From assembly GCA_026018925.1 (NCBI GenBank), contig JAKSZU010000012.1, positions 29,377,814 through 29,441,813 of the forward strand: 64,000 nucleotides of DNA, in the 5' to 3' direction. Every line of letters begins with the position of its first letter. The stretch's first letter is position 1. Origin of the DNA: Tupaia tana (Eukaryota; Chordata; Mammalia; Scandentia; Tupaiidae). A program made the translations under genes and the position numbers. Shown piece by piece: positions 33,563-44,839 of this stretch. The notes below the pieces were generated by a model. That model saw nothing but the letters and a program-made list of their open reading frames with translations, was not told the origin of the DNA and ran no database searches.

Positions 33563-33722
33563 GGTTATTTTAATTTTATTATTATTTTTTAAAATTTGCT
33601 ATAGGGCATAGAGAGACATGGGGGTTGGGGTAGAGTGAGAAAGCAAGTCACCAAGTTCAGGACTTGAACCGTGGTTGACTATGTGGGAGTCCAGCACCTT
33701 AACCACCATGCCACCTGCTTGG
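33563..33722 (-). mobile_element. SINE-S
   Basis: Reversed copy with a head ending 'ccatgccacctgc'. It lies just after the pseudogene A tail. Confidence 0.8.
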
Positions 33723-33736
33723 TGGCCATCTCACTT

Positions 33737-33948
33737 AATTTTTTTTTTTTTAATTTTGCCAGAGGGTACATACACTAGCCATAGAGAAACAGAGAGATGG
33801 AGAGGAAGAAAACACCCTTCGATGGAGTATTGTCATGCCACAATCACTTCTCTCTCATTTATCCTGTTGGGATGTTGAGTGTGTATGCACATGCACCTGG
33901 CGTGTTTCTCAAGCTGCTGGTGGGATCCAGCAGTCTTCACTAAGAGGC
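33737..33948 (-). mobile_element. SINE-L, old, head partly lost
   Basis: The body is clear ('cacaatcacttctctctcattt'); the head is reduced to 'gggatccagcagtcttcac'. Confidence 0.75.
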
Positions 33949-34013
33949 CATGGAGCTCACTTAATAAATTATCAACATCTCCCCAACTGTCAATAAATAA
34001 AATTCTAACTCAT

Positions 34014-34273
34014 ATTTTTTTGGAGAGGTTTTTGCTATAGGGCATGTGCACTCACCAGAAAGACAGAGACAGACAGAGAGACAGAAAATGAGAAATCACC
34101 CCCAAGGGGGGGATGGCCATGACGCAATCCCTTCTCCTCCATTCTCCTCTCGAGATCCTGGGCGTGCACGTACACACGCCCAGCGTGCGTTTAAGCCACC
34201 GGGTCCAGGACTCGAACCGCGGTCGGCTACATGGGAGTTCAGTGACATAGCCATTACGCTAACTGCTGGTCCC
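34014..34273 (-). mobile_element. SINE-L
   Basis: Exact TSD 'ctaactcatattttt'. Confidence 0.93.
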
Positions 34274-34299
34274 TCTAACTCATATTTTTAAGATACTTC

Positions 34300-34460
34300 A
34301 GCACTGGCAGATGGCATGATGGTTAAGGTGTTGGACTCCTACATGACTGACTCTGGTTCGAGTCCCAGACCTGGTGGTTCTATTTCTCATTTTCCCTTTC
34401 TTTCTTTCTTTTTCTGTCTCTCTCTAGTCAAATTAGAAAAGGTTTAAATAATAATATAAT
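34300..34460 (+). mobile_element. SINE-S
   Basis: The head 'gcactggcagatggcatgatgg' is followed by a TTTC-rich part. Confidence 0.85.
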
Positions 34461-34485
34461 AAAATTTAATTCCATTTGTTACTAT

Positions 34486-34632
34486 TATTATTTTTTTAAT
34501 TTGACTAGAGAGAGACAGAGAGAGAGCGAGAGAAAGGGTAAGTGAGATAGCAAGCCTCTAGGTCCAGAACTCTAACCATGGTCGGCTATGTGGGAGTCCA
34601 GTGCCCTATTCATCACACTACCTGCTGGTCCC
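34486..34632 (-). mobile_element. SINE-S
   Basis: Reversed copy ending 'tacctgctggtccc'. Confidence 0.85.
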
Positions 34633-34676
34633 ATATACTTTTTTTTTTTTTAAAGATACTTCATAATAACAGTCCA

Positions 34677-34938
34677 GGGACCAGCAGTTAGTGTAACAGC
34701 TATGTCGCTGGACTCCCACGTAGTAGACAGCGGTTCGAGTCCCAGACCCGGTGGCTTAAATTCACGCCAGGTGCATGTGCGTGTGTGCCCAAGATCCCGA
34801 GAGGAGAATGGAAGAGGAGGGATTGCAGCGTGGTCATCCCCCCTGGGGGGATTTCTCGCTTTCTGTCTCTCTGTCTGTCTCTGTCTGGCGAGCGCACGCG
34901 CCCTATAGCAAAAACCTCTCCAAAAAAAAAAAAAAAAA
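34677..34938 (+). mobile_element. SINE-L
   Basis: Complete copy; TSD 'aacaacagtcca'/'aataacagtcca'. Confidence 0.93.
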
Positions 34939-34966
34939 TAGCAACAACAGTCCATATAAAGGATTA

Positions 34967-35287
34967 CAGGTTGAGTGAGCATCCCTAATCTGAAAACCTC
35001 AAATCCAAAAATGCTACAAAATCTGAAATGTTTTGAGCACTGACATGATACCACAAGCAGAAAATACTATAACTGACCTTGTGCAACAGGTCACAGACAA
35101 AATGCTACAAACACAAAAACATTGTATCAAATTACCTTCCAAGTATGTGTATAAGGTATACATGAAACATAAATGAATTCTGAGTTTAGACTTGGGTCCT
35201 ATCCCCAATAGTTCATTATATATATGCAAATATTCCAAAATCGTATGCTTCTGGTTTCAAGCATTCAAATAAGGAATATTCCACCAG
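34967..35287 (+). mobile_element. Tigger-type DNA transposon (MITE-sized), copy 1
   Basis: Begins TA-CAGGTTGAG...CATCCCTAATCTGAAA and carries 'cttgggtcctatccccaatagttcatta'. Its terminal inverted repeats and TA target are as in the pogo/Tigger group; I think Tigger7. Non-coding remnant. Confidence 0.8.
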
Positions 35288-35289
35288 TA

Positions 35290-35395
35290 CTATGATACAC
35301 CATCTATTTTCCTATCAATGGACATGGCTATTTTCAATGTTACCATTTCAAACAATGCTTCAATGACTGTCTATCTACTGATACATATATTTCTT
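35290..35395 (-). mobile_element. Old L1 ORF2 fragment
   Basis: 'tttcctatcaatggacatgg...caaacaatgcttcaatga' reads as a reversed piece of L1 3' ORF2. Confidence 0.55.
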
Positions 35396-35404
35396 CTTCT
35401 ATCT

Positions 35405-35850
35405 ATCTAGCTAGCTATAAGGCATGTGCACTCACCAAAAACAGAGACAGAGAAGGAAAAGTGAGAAGGCACCCTCAGGGGGATAACATGCCACAATTCC
35501 TTCCCCTCCAATCTCTTCACAGAGTGTGTGTGCTCACCGAGAGAGACAGAAAAGGAAAATGAGAAATCACCCTTCCAGGGGGTATGGCCATGCCTCAATC
35601 CCTTCTCCTCCAGTCTCCTCTCAGGATTTTGGGCAGGCAAGCACATGCAAACACCTGGTATGATTTTCAAGCCACTGTGTCCAGGACTCAAACTGTGGTC
35701 AGCCATGTTGGAGTTCAGTGCCTTAACCACTATACTGCCTGCTGGGCCCACTGGCTGGCTTGTTTTTCAAGCTACCGGGTCCAGGACTCAAACTTCAGTA
35801 GGCCACGTGAGATCTAGCTGCCTTAACTATCAAGTTACCTTTCTGAACCC
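35405..35850 (-). mobile_element. SINE-L, outer, split
   Basis: The body (35405-35520) and head (35752-35850, 'tttttcaagctaccggg') of one reversed copy are separated by another. Confidence 0.78.
35521..35751 (-). mobile_element. SINE-L, inner
   Basis: Complete reversed copy ending 'gcctgctgggccc', nested in the old copy. Confidence 0.83.
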
Positions 35851-36279
35851 TATGCTTCTTTTTGAACAGAAGAAAAATCTATTTCTATGTATACATACTT
35901 TGTTGTCTCACGGTTTGATTGCTCCCTTTCCTATCATCATACCTGCCACTCTTGTCAGAGAATTATCTTCAAGGTCCAATGTGATCATGGATGGAAAAGT
36001 AATTTGAAGAATGTCAAGACATGACATGTGACAGCCTCTGTTGGTAAACTGGAACTGGCCTATCTTGGCTGCCTCTCCCAGCCACCTGCACATGCTCCCC
36101 TCTCTCCCCCCCAAACATGTGCTCCCTGTTCTGATCTCAGCAGCTGCTTCCAACTCAACTGATGTGGGCAGGGCTGGGTTGAGGAATTAATCCCACTTTG
36201 TCACACTCCTGACCCTGACAAGGGCAGACAGCCCCACCAGCTACCTGAACAGTTGGGCGGGAGAAAGAATACATTATTA
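35851..36279. other. Intron, nothing recognised
   Basis: Unique-looking, SINE-free. Confidence 0.4.
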
Positions 36280-36441
36280 TTGTGAAACAAATTTGTAAGT
36301 GTCTAGAGTCAAACATGAAAATCCCTATTCACCAATGGCACTCTCCCTCTCAGAGGTGACCACAGTTAGAAATTTGCTGAATAACCTCTCAGACTTTTCC
36401 TAAGCACACATCCATGAATGCACATGGATATACACATCTAC

Positions 36442-36468
36442 GTGTGTGTGTGTGTGTGTGTGTGTGTT
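36442..36468. repeat. (TG)n microsatellite
   Basis: About thirteen GT units. Confidence 0.95.
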
Positions 36469-36710
36469 TGGTCTATGTACCTATAATCCTACTATACAAT
36501 TTGTTCTGCAACTTGTCCATCTACATGAAAATGCCGCTGACATGTTTCCTTATTAGCATGTAATGACTCTATCACACTTTTACAAGCTGAGACAAACCTG
36601 TAGTAAGGGTGTGCGACACATAGTTTTCCCCCGCTTTGCTCTGCCTGGATAGTAGGTTGGTCACAGTGCTTTCTTATGACAAAGAGCATATACTGATAAT
36701 ACTGGTACTC

Positions 36711-36950
36711 GGAACAAGCAGTCAGCGTAATAGCTATGTCGCTGGACTCCCATGTAGTCGACCACAGTTCGAGTCCCAGACCCGGTGGCTTAAACTCACG
36801 CTGGGCACGTGTGCGTGCGTGCCCAGGATCCCAAGAGGAGAATGGAGGAGAAGGGATTGCAGCGTGGCCATCCCCCCGGGGGATGATTTCTCACTTTGTC
36901 TCTCTGGCGAGCGCACACGCCCTATAGCATAAACCTCTCCAAAAAAAGAG
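36711..36950 (+). mobile_element. SINE-L
   Basis: The head starts 'ggaacaagcagtcagcg'. TSD 'aata(c/t)tggtactc'. Confidence 0.92.
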
Positions 36951-37289
36951 AAAATATTGGTACTCACCTCTTCTTACATTACAAGCTTTCTCTAGTATAC
37001 ACACCAATAATGGGCAATGACAGGTCAAAACGCTTGTGCATTCTAAATAGGTACTACCAAATTACCATCTATAAAGGTGTACCAGTTCACGGCCCACCAA
37101 GAGAGCACAAAAATTCCTGTTTCTATACTTTTCTGTCAACAGATTCTTTTTTTTTAAATTCACCAATATAAAGGATAGAAAACAGCATAATATTGTTGTA
37201 CTTTTTAGACTTCCAGAAAAGTTAAACAGTTACTCACATGTGCAATTAGTCATCCCTTTTTCTTGTTATTGGTTATTACCAATTTGGTT

Positions 37290-37353
37290 TTAAACATGAG
37301 GGCTCGGAGAGGTAAAGGTGACAGAGCCAATAAGTAACAGATACAAAGCTAAG
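37290..37353 (-). mobile_element. MIR fragment
   Basis: 'gagggctcggagaggtaaaggtgacagagcc' is a short reversed MIR core piece left of the SINE cluster. Confidence 0.45.
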
Positions 37354-37590
37354 CTGTTTTGTTTTGTTTTGCTATAGAACACATGCATTCACTGGATAAA
37401 GAGGGAAAGTGAGGAAGCACCCCTCGGGAGGGATGGTCACACTACAATTTTTTTGTTCTCCTCTAGGGATTTTGAGCATGCACACACATGTGCCTGGTAT
37501 GTTTCTCAAGCTGCCAGGTACAGGATTTGAACCACGCAGTTAGCTATGCAGGATCTAGCTGCCTTAACCATCACGCCACTAAGCTGGCTG
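37354..37590 (-). mobile_element. SINE-L, first of three at one site
   Basis: Old, diverged copy between two 'caaagctaag' target copies (37344-37353 and 37591-37600). Confidence 0.88.
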
Positions 37591-37604
37591 CAAAGCTAAG
37601 TTCT

Positions 37605-37868
37605 TTTTTTTTTTTTTTGGAGAGGTTTTTGCTATAGTGCGTGTGTGCTCGCCAGAAAGACAAGAGAGAGACAGAGAGACAGAAAGCGAGAAATCACCCG
37701 CCAGAGCAGATGACCACGCCGCAATCCCTTCAACTCCATTCTCCTCGGGATCTTGGGTATGTACGCACACACACCCAGCCTGAGTTTAAGCCACCGGGTC
37801 CGGGACTCGAACTGCGGTCAACTACATGGGAGTCCAGCGACATAGCCATTACACTAACTGCTGGTCCC
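37605..37868 (-). mobile_element. SINE-L, second of three at one site
   Basis: Lies between target copies 'caaagctaagttct' at 37591 and 37869. Confidence 0.93.
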
Positions 37869-37882
37869 CAAAGCTAAGTTCT

Positions 37883-38146
37883 TTTTTTTTTTTTTGGAGG
37901 GGTTTTTGCTACAGGGTGTGTGCGCTTGCCAGAGAGACAGAGACAGACAGAAAGACAGAAAGCGAGAAATCCGCCAAGGGGGGGTGGCCACGCCGCAATC
38001 ACTTCTCCTCCATTCTCCTCTCGGGATCTTGGGCATACATGCACACACAGCCGGCATGAGTTTAAGCCACCGGGTCTGGGACTTGAACTGCGGTCGACTA
38101 CATGGGAGTCCAGCGACACAGCCATTACGCTAACTGCTGGTCCCCC
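37883..38146 (-). mobile_element. SINE-L, third of three at one site
   Basis: Lies between target copies at 37869 and 38147. The sequence differs from the second copy at many sites, so it is not a recent tandem duplication. Confidence 0.93.
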
Positions 38147-38224
38147 CAAAGCTAAGTTCTTGAGCAACTGTCCATCAAGGCTAGGCCACTGACTGTCAAG
38201 CGCACTTCCCATTACTGAGTGCAG

Positions 38225-38430
38225 CAACTATGGCCTGTGGCCACAACCCCAAACTTGAAATCAAGTTCTACTGGAACACAGCCACTCCCATTCATGTATG
38301 TACCATCTATGGCTCTTTCCATTCTCTAAAGGCGGAGATGAGTAGTTGTGACCATATTACCTACAAAGCTTAAAATATTTTATTTATTTATTTCAAAGCC
38401 TAAAATATTTACTACCTGGATCTAAATAAC
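38225..38430 (+). mobile_element. hAT-Charlie-type DNA transposon fragment
   Basis: 'tctactggaacacagccac', 'accatctatggctctttcc' and 'gcctaaaatatttactac' are landmarks of a common non-autonomous hAT family. Confidence 0.7.
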
Positions 38431-39249
38431 ATTTAATCCCGAAAGTAAAGCTTCTCCATGGGGATTAACTGTGGTCCAGTAGACTAAAGTGGCTGTTACA
38501 AAGTGTAGCTAGCTCATTTCCAAATAAATTTACGTGCAATATAGGCCTGGTAATATAATACTGAAGAAAAGAGCTTACAACACTCCAATAAAGTCCAAAG
38601 ACCTACCTCTACTTCTGAGCTGTGACACTAGAGAATTTTCTATATGCCATGTTTCACTTTCCTTATTTATTCAGCTTCAACTAACAGGAAACAAACAGAC
38701 CTGGTTCCCACTATCCCTTGGTGACGTCTGACAAACAACGCAGCTCTAACTCACACACCCACAACGGTGACATGAAGCCTGAGCAAGCCCGACTGTGCTG
38801 TTCATTACCCCAGAACACAAGACAGTGTCTCCTCTTTTGCTAACAGGGAGAAGGTATCCACTAGGAAGCAGTCGAACATTCCCAGCACGCTGAGTAAACT
38901 ACTACAGCTAGGGCCCTCGCCCTGTGAAAGAGGAAGGTTAACTCTACCCAGATATTCCCCTCTGAAGCTCTGGGCACAGAGTTAAACATCATTTCTCCGA
39001 GGAGTTCTAGGTCATTCGTTCCCATAGAGCAGACAGGGCAGGTGCTATCACTCCATTTATAAATGGTGAAATTGAGGGTAACTTGTTTCCTTTTTATTTC
39101 CAAGGGTTACTTTAGCTAATGGGCTCCATATCACGACCCCTAGAATTTCTCCTCTCATCTGCTCCCAAACTTTGATGTTATATAATTAATGGCAAAGAAG
39201 CTTTCATACTTTTTAGAAAAATTAATTTAATCTAGCATTTTTATTCATT
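38431..39249. other. Intron, SINE-free; possible MIR remnant near 39000
   Basis: Only a weak MIR-like stretch ('ctccatttataaatggtgaaattgagg') is seen. Confidence 0.35.
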
Positions 39250-39465
39250 TAGTTATTTAGCTATAGGGCACATGCACTTGCTGGGGGGAGAGCGAGCAAG
39301 CACCCCACCCAGGGGGGAATGACCACACTGCAATCCCCTCTCCCTCACTTTCCTTTCAGAAGAAAAGGGACACACACCTAGCATGTTTTTCAAGCTGTCA
39401 GGTCCAGAACAAGAACCAGAAGGTGACCATGTGGGATCTAGCTGCCATAACCACCATAGATTAAC
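39250..39465 (-). mobile_element. SINE-L, old
   Basis: Reversed body ('caatcccctctccctcac') and a head ending 'gccataaccaccat'. Confidence 0.75.
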
Positions 39466-39489
39466 ACTCAAAGAAAGAACAGTGCATTT

Positions 39490-39682
39490 TTTTCTTAAAG
39501 AATTATTTTATTTAACTTTATTTATTTACTTGCTTATTTATTTTAAATTGACCAGAGAGAGAAAGAGAGAGAGAGAGACAGAGAGACAGAGAGAGAGAGA
39601 GAAGGCTGCCAGGTCCAGAACTTAAACCATGGTCGGCCATATGGGAGTCCAGCTCCCTTAACCACCAGCCACCTGCTGGCCC
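39490..39682 (-). mobile_element. SINE-S in the tail of a SINE-L
   Basis: Typical reversed SINE-S. Together with the next copy it is enclosed by 'acagtgcatttt' at 39479 and 39939. Confidence 0.86.
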
Positions 39683-39704
39683 ATCTTTTGTGTTATTGTG
39701 TTAA

Positions 39705-39936
39705 TGTGTTAGAGGGCATGTGCGCTCACCAGTGAGGACAGAGACAGAGAGAGGGGGAGAAAGTACCCCCCCATGGGATATGGTCACATCTCAATCCCTT
39801 CTCCATTTCTCTATCCTGTTGGGATTTGGGGCACAGATGCAACCATGCCTGGCATGTTTTTCAAGCTGTAATTCCTGGAACCACAGCAGCTATGTGGGAT
39901 CTAACTCCCTTAACCACCAGGCTATGGGGTTGGCCC
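39705..39936 (-). mobile_element. SINE-L, old
   Basis: Reversed body and a head ending 'ctatggggttggccc'. Confidence 0.78.
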
Positions 39937-40012
39937 AAACAGTGCATTTTCTCACACAAGTAGACAGGCAGTGGTTCTCTGGAAAGAAATTTGGCAATGT
40001 ATCAAGAACTAT

Positions 40013-40266
40013 AGGGCCAGCCTGAGACATGGTGTTTAAGGAGGCTGGATCCCATGTGGCCAAGTGCACAGTTCAACTTCTGGACATGGCAGTAGGAGCA
40101 TGTACATGTGTATCCAAAACCCTAACAGGATGGAGAAATGGAGAAGAAACTGAGGCATGACTAATCTCCATTAGCGGGTGCTTTCTCACTCCACCCCCTA
40201 CCCTCATCTCCCTCCTGCCAGGTGAGCACATGTGCCCTCTGGCAACATTTTAAAAAGTTTTAAAAT
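40013..40266 (+). mobile_element. SINE-L, old
   Basis: The head 'tagggccagcctgagacatgg' is followed by a diverged body ending 'ccctctggcaac'. Confidence 0.78.
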
Positions 40267-40274
40267 ATTCATAT

Positions 40275-40520
40275 CAGGATCATCAGAAAGTGTAGTGGTT
40301 ACATTGCTAGACTCCCATGTAGTTGACTGCGGTTTGAGTCCCAGACCCAGAGGTTTAAAACTCTTGCCAGGCACATGTGTGTATGCCCAAAATCCCAAGA
40401 GGAGACTGGAGGAGAAAGGATTGTGGCATGGCCATTCCCCCCTCCCCAGGGGGTGATTTCTCGCTTTCTGTCTCTCTGGCAAACACATTCACCCTATAGC
40501 AAAACTCTCTTAAAGAAAAA
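40275..40520 (+). mobile_element. SINE-L
   Basis: The head 'aggatcatcagaaagtgtagtgg' is diverged; the body is good. TSD-like 'ttcatatc'. Confidence 0.87.
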
Positions 40521-40531
40521 AAGTTCATATC

Positions 40532-40695
40532 TAGGGGCCAACAAGTGGTGTGGTGGTGAAGGCACTGGACTATCAAATGGCTGACTGCAGTTCGAGTTCT
40601 GGACCTGGTGGCTTGATCTCTCCCTTTCTTTTTCTGTCTCTCTCTGGTGAGTGCATGTGCCCTGTAGCAAATTTTAAAATAGTAAACAATTCTCT
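40532..40695 (+). mobile_element. SINE-S
   Basis: 'aggggccaacaagtggtgtggtgg' head and a 'ctgtagcaaattttaaaat' end. Confidence 0.86.
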
Positions 40696-40701
40696 TTAAA
40701 A

Positions 40702-40975
40702 AATGTTTGTATTTAAACTTTATGCTAAGTGCAACAGGCCAGATACAAGAGAACACAAATCACATGACCCCACATGTAAGGTACCTACAGTGGGTAAGTT
40801 CATAGAAAGTAGAATAGAGGTTACCAGGGACTGGGAGGAGGAAAGATGGGAAATACAGTTTACTATACAGAGGTTCTGTTTGGGATGATGACAATGTTCT
40901 GAAGACAGACAGTGAGGATGGATGCACAACACTGTGGACGTGTTTAATGCCACTGACCTGGACACTTTTTGAAGG
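40702..40975 (+). mobile_element. Old L1 (L1M) 3' end
   Basis: 'agaaagtagaatagaggttaccagggactggg' and 'ggatgatgacaatgttctg' are hallmarks of L1M 3' untranslated regions. Confidence 0.75.
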
Positions 40976-41033
40976 GCCACCTGCTGGCCCCTTCAAGTAC
41001 TTTTAATGACCTGAAGAATACTGTTTGGTTAAA

Positions 41034-41205
41034 AAAGCAGGATAGATGGCATGGTAGTTAAAGGCACTGGACTCGCACATAGCTGACCATGGTTTGAGTC
41101 CCATATCTGGGAACTTGCTTTCTCCCTTTCTCTCTCTGTATCTCTCTAGTGAGCACATGTGTCCTATAGCAAATTTGAAAGTAATAATACTTTATTATTT
41201 TAAAA
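41034..41205 (+). mobile_element. SINE-S
   Basis: 'gcaggatagatggcatggtagttaaagg' head; end 'cctatagcaaatttgaaa'. Confidence 0.84.
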
Positions 41206-41303
41206 AGCTGAACATATGATTCGATAATAAATATTTAAGCGCTGAAAAACTACATGTACCCAATAAATATGCATAATTACTACATCAATTAAAAATCATT
41301 TAA

Positions 41304-41530
41304 TGGGACCAGCAGATGGTATGTATAATGGTTATGTCGCTGGACTCCCACATGGCTGGGTCAAGTTCCCAACCTGGCACCTTGAAAGTCGTACCAGCCG
41401 CGAGTGCACACATGCTAGAAGAAGAGATTGTGGCATGGCCATATCTCTGGGGACAATTTCTCCCTTTCTGTCTCTCTGTCTCTCTGGCAAGCTCATGCAC
41501 TCATAGCAAAATTCTCTCTAAACAAAAAAA
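41304..41530 (+). mobile_element. SINE-L, internally deleted
   Basis: The head contains an extra 'tatg' and most of the middle body is missing. Confidence 0.84.
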
Positions 41531-41598
41531 AATTATAAAATAAGAAAAAAAATTTTAAGAGCAGGATATAAAACTACTACATGTGATCGCAATTTACT

Positions 41599-41881
41599 TT
41601 TTTTTTTTTTTTTTCTTTTTTTCTTTTTTTGGAGAGGTTTTTGCTATAGGGCGCGTGCGCTCGCCAGACAGACAGAGAGAGACAGAGAGATAGAAAGCGA
41701 GAAATCACCCCCCAGGGGGGATGGCCACGCCGCAATCCCTTCTCCCCCATTCTCCTCTCGGGATCTTGGGCACGCACGCACACGCGCCCGGCGTGAGTTT
41801 AAGCCGCCGGGTCCAGGACTCGAACCGCGGTCGACTACGTGGGAGTCCAGCGACATAGCCATTACACTAACTGCTGGTCCC
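41599..41881 (-). mobile_element. SINE-L, young
   Basis: Near-consensus. Exact TSD 'cgcaatttactttt'. Confidence 0.96.
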
Positions 41882-41984
41882 CGCAATTTACTTTTTAAAC
41901 TATAAATACAAATGTTTATAAATATAGACAGATTTTTCATATGCATACACACACACTTGCATAATATGAGTGGGTAATGTGTTT

Positions 41985-42330
41985 GTATATTAAATAATGT
42001 TTACTTCTCAGTTGTGGAATTATGCATTTTTCTTTTTTGATACTGGGTATGTGCGCTCGCTGGAGAGACACAAATGTAGGAAAGCACCCTCCCAGGGGGT
42101 TGACTATGCCACAATTCCTTCTCCTCCATTCTACTCTCGGGATTTCAGGCACACACACACACACGTGCCCTGCATGAAATTGTGTAGTCAACAATATCAG
42201 ATCAACCACCTTAACTACCATGCCACTGGCTGGCCCTACGGATAGTTTTTATTTTTTCCCTTATTTTTCATGTTTTCTAAACTGAACCATAATACAGACT
42301 GAGGAAAAAGTTGATTTCATATTGTCTCAT
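41985..42330 (+). mobile_element. Possible old L1-like 3' end split by a SINE
   Basis: 'ttctcagttgtggaattatg' before and 'tttatttttcatgttttctaaa' after the SINE at 42025 resemble the 3' end also seen at 43640-43730. Confidence 0.4.
42025..42236 (-). mobile_element. SINE-L, old
   Basis: Reversed copy with shortened head ending 'ccactggctggccc'. Confidence 0.82.
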
Positions 42331-42436
42331 CTACTTGCAGAATACATGAGAAAATAACCAAAAATGTACACCAAATCTTATACATAATAACGTTCATTCA
42401 AATATACACCTGAGACTATTAACAAATAATGGCTAC

Positions 42437-42690
42437 TGGGGCCAGCAGATGGGGTAGCAGTTATGTCACTCGACACCTACATGGCCAACCATGGTTCAAG
42501 TCTCAGACCTGGTGGATTAAAAATCACGCCAAGTGCATGTGCTTGCATGCCCAAGATCCCAAGAAGAGAATGGAGGAGGAGGGACTGTGGCCATCCCCCT
42601 GGGGGGTGATTTCTCATGTTCCCTCTGTCTGTCTGTCTCTCTGGTGAGCACAAGCACCCTAAGGCAAAAGCCTGAGAAAAATAAATAAAG
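42437..42690 (+). mobile_element. SINE-L
   Basis: The head 'ggggccagcagatggggtagcag' and full body end in 'aataaataaa'. Confidence 0.88.
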
Positions 42691-42748
42691 GTTATTTCAG
42701 TAGAGCAAAATTAGAGTAAAGACTGAAATGTAGTATTTGTTACCTATC

Positions 42749-43066
42749 CAGGTGGAACCATCCCTAACCTGATATTCTGAAATGTTCTACAATCTGAAAC
42801 TTTCTGAGTATCACAAGGTGTCACAAGTAGAAAATTCCACATCTAACCTCATGTGACAGATCACAGTCAAAATGCTGCAATACAAAATTACTGTATAAAA
42901 TTACCCTCGGACTACGTGTGAAACACAAATGGAATTTCATGTTTAGAGTTGGGTCCCATCCCCAAGATATCTCATTATGTATATGTAAATATTCCAAAAC
43001 TTGAAAAAGTCTGAAATCTGAAATATTTCTAGTCCCAAGCATTTTGGCTAAGGGATATTCAACCTG
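42749..43066 (+). mobile_element. Tigger-type DNA transposon, copy 2
   Basis: Same family as 34967. It keeps 'gttgggtcccatccccaagatatctcatta' and ends 'gggatattcaacctg' before TTA. Non-coding. Confidence 0.82.
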
Positions 43067-43131
43067 TTATATTCATGATTTGAAAAAAAAAAAAAACTTT
43101 CATTACAGTACTATTTAAAATCAGAAAAACT

Positions 43132-43372
43132 GGGACCAGCAGTTAGCGTAATGGCTATGTCGCTGGACTCCCACGTAGTTGACCACAGTTCAAGTCCCGG
43201 ACCTGGTGGCTTAAACTCACGCCAGGCGTGTGTGTGTACGTGCCCAGAATCCCAAGAGGAGAATGGAGGAGAAGGGATTGTGGCATGGCCATCCCCCCTG
43301 GAGGGTGATTTCTTGCTTTCTGTCTCTCTCTCTCTGGCAAGCGCACGTACGCTATAGCAAAAACCTCTCCAA

Positions 43373-43373
<1 letters not shown>
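43132..43373 (+). mobile_element. SINE-L with (AAT)n tail
   Basis: Complete copy whose tail is (AAT)n (43374-43401). TSD 'aaatcagaaaaactg'. Confidence 0.95.

Positions 43374-43401
<28 letters not shown>
43374..43401. repeat. (AAT)n microsatellite
   Basis: About nine AAT units grown from a SINE tail. Confidence 0.95.
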
Positions 43402-43403
<2 letters not shown>

Positions 43404-44081
43404 TCAGAAAAACTGACACCACTATAAAAATCCTAGATGATAGGCTATTAAACAGTCATCACAAATATTTACAGAGTTTTAGCAACATTATACATGTATT
43501 AAAACATTTACAATGAAAAATGGCAAATGAGAGAAAGCAAAATGCAAAACTATAGGTAATGTATGATCTGAGAAAAGTAAAAACAGAAATATGTACAGGC
43601 ACAAAATATTGAAATACCCTTAAATGAGAATAGCAGTTTTTTCCCAGATGGTGGTATGGTATTATGGGTGATTTTGGTTTTCTTTATATTTTTCATATTT
43701 CCTACAATAAGTATATACTATTTTTCAATCAGGTTTTAAAAGATGCTTTTGGTTTCTACCTTACAATAAACAAAACACACCCTGTAAGAAATTTTATTCT
43801 CAAAGGTTTAGGAAGATGATGGTATGTGATGTATATGCTTAAAAAGATCATTGAGGAGTAGGGGACTCAGTTTAAAGGCACTCAGCTTTGACCACTTCCT
43901 GTTGTCTTGCTTTTGGAACTGCTTTAGTAAATAAAACTTAGAAAGCAAGTACCCAAAAGTGAGAACTCTGATAAACTTTGTCAGGAAAGTTATGAGGTAT
44001 TTCTCCATGTAAAAACGTGTCAAGCCAGGACCAACACATTCTTAACTCTAAAATCTCATACTTAAAAACAGACTAAGACCA
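43402..44081. other. Intron; old L1-like 3' end at 43500-43760
   Basis: 'attatgggtgattttggttttctttatatttttc' resembles the 3' end of an old LINE. The rest is not recognised. Confidence 0.4.
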
Positions 44082-44290
44082 GGGCCAGCAGGTAGCACAG
44101 TAGTTAAAGTGCTGGACTCCCACATGGCCAACTATGGTTTGAGCACTGGACCCAGCAGCCTAAAAATCACACCAGGCATGTGTGCATGCCCAAAATCCTG
44201 AATAGAGAATGGAGGAGAAGGTATTGCAGCATGGCTATCATCCTAGGGGGTGATTTCTCACCCCCCCCCCCCAGTGACCACATCCTATAG
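44082..44290 (+). mobile_element. SINE-L ending in a C run
   Basis: Normal head ('cagggccagcaggtagcacag'). The CT-rich part is replaced by C12 (44261-44272). Confidence 0.83.
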
Positions 44291-44378
44291 AAAAAAACTA
44301 AAAACAAAACACATCAAGACCTAAGTAACATAGATTGAATCATATTATTTTACACATCAAAAATATTCAATGCCAATA

Positions 44379-44770
44379 GGCCGGCTCTGTAGCCTTGTGG
44401 TTAAGGGACCCTCCCATGGCTGACCACAGTTTGAATCCTGGCTTCAGTGGCTTGAAAAACATGCTGGGTGGCAGGGGGGCAAGTGGCGTGGTGACTAAAC
44501 ACATTGAACTCCCATACACCTGATCATAGTTTGAGTCCTAGACCTGGCGGCTTGGTTTCTCTCTCTCTGATTAAAAAAAAATATATTAAAAAAGTAAATA
44601 AAGTTAAATAAAACTAAAAAAGAAAAACATGCTGGGTACATGTGTATGCTCAAAATCCAGACAGAATGGAGAAGGGACTAGAGTAACCATGCTCCACTGG
44701 AGGGGTGCTTTATTCCTCTCCCTCCAACCGCTGACAACTGCACATGATCTCTGGCAATTAAAAAAAAAAA
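44379..44770 (+). mobile_element. SINE-L, outer, split
   Basis: Head part 44379-44475 and body part 44625-44770. The words 'gaaaaacatgctgggt' occur at both edges of the inner copy. Confidence 0.85.
44476..44624 (+). mobile_element. SINE-S, inner
   Basis: 'gcaggggggcaagtggcgtggtgac' head; tail 'ataaagttaaataaaact'. Confidence 0.84.
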
Positions 44771-44839
44771 ATTCAACATCTAATTCCATGCAGGATCAAA
44801 TCTAAATCTCTCAACACGACTCTTAAGATTGTCCAAGAT

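Larger units (their letters stand above)
36280..37200 (-). mobile_element. Old L1 (or HAL1) ORF2 region, split by a SINE
   Basis: 'tgttctgcaacttgtccatc' and, after the SINE, 'taccaaattaccatctataaagg...cacggcccacc' follow the reversed order of old L1 3' ORF2 sequence. Coding frame is long lost. Confidence 0.6.

Noticed and set aside
40974..40992. Tiny SINE-head match 'ccacctgctggcccc'
   Set aside because: Only about 15 bases after an L1 end; too short to separate from chance.
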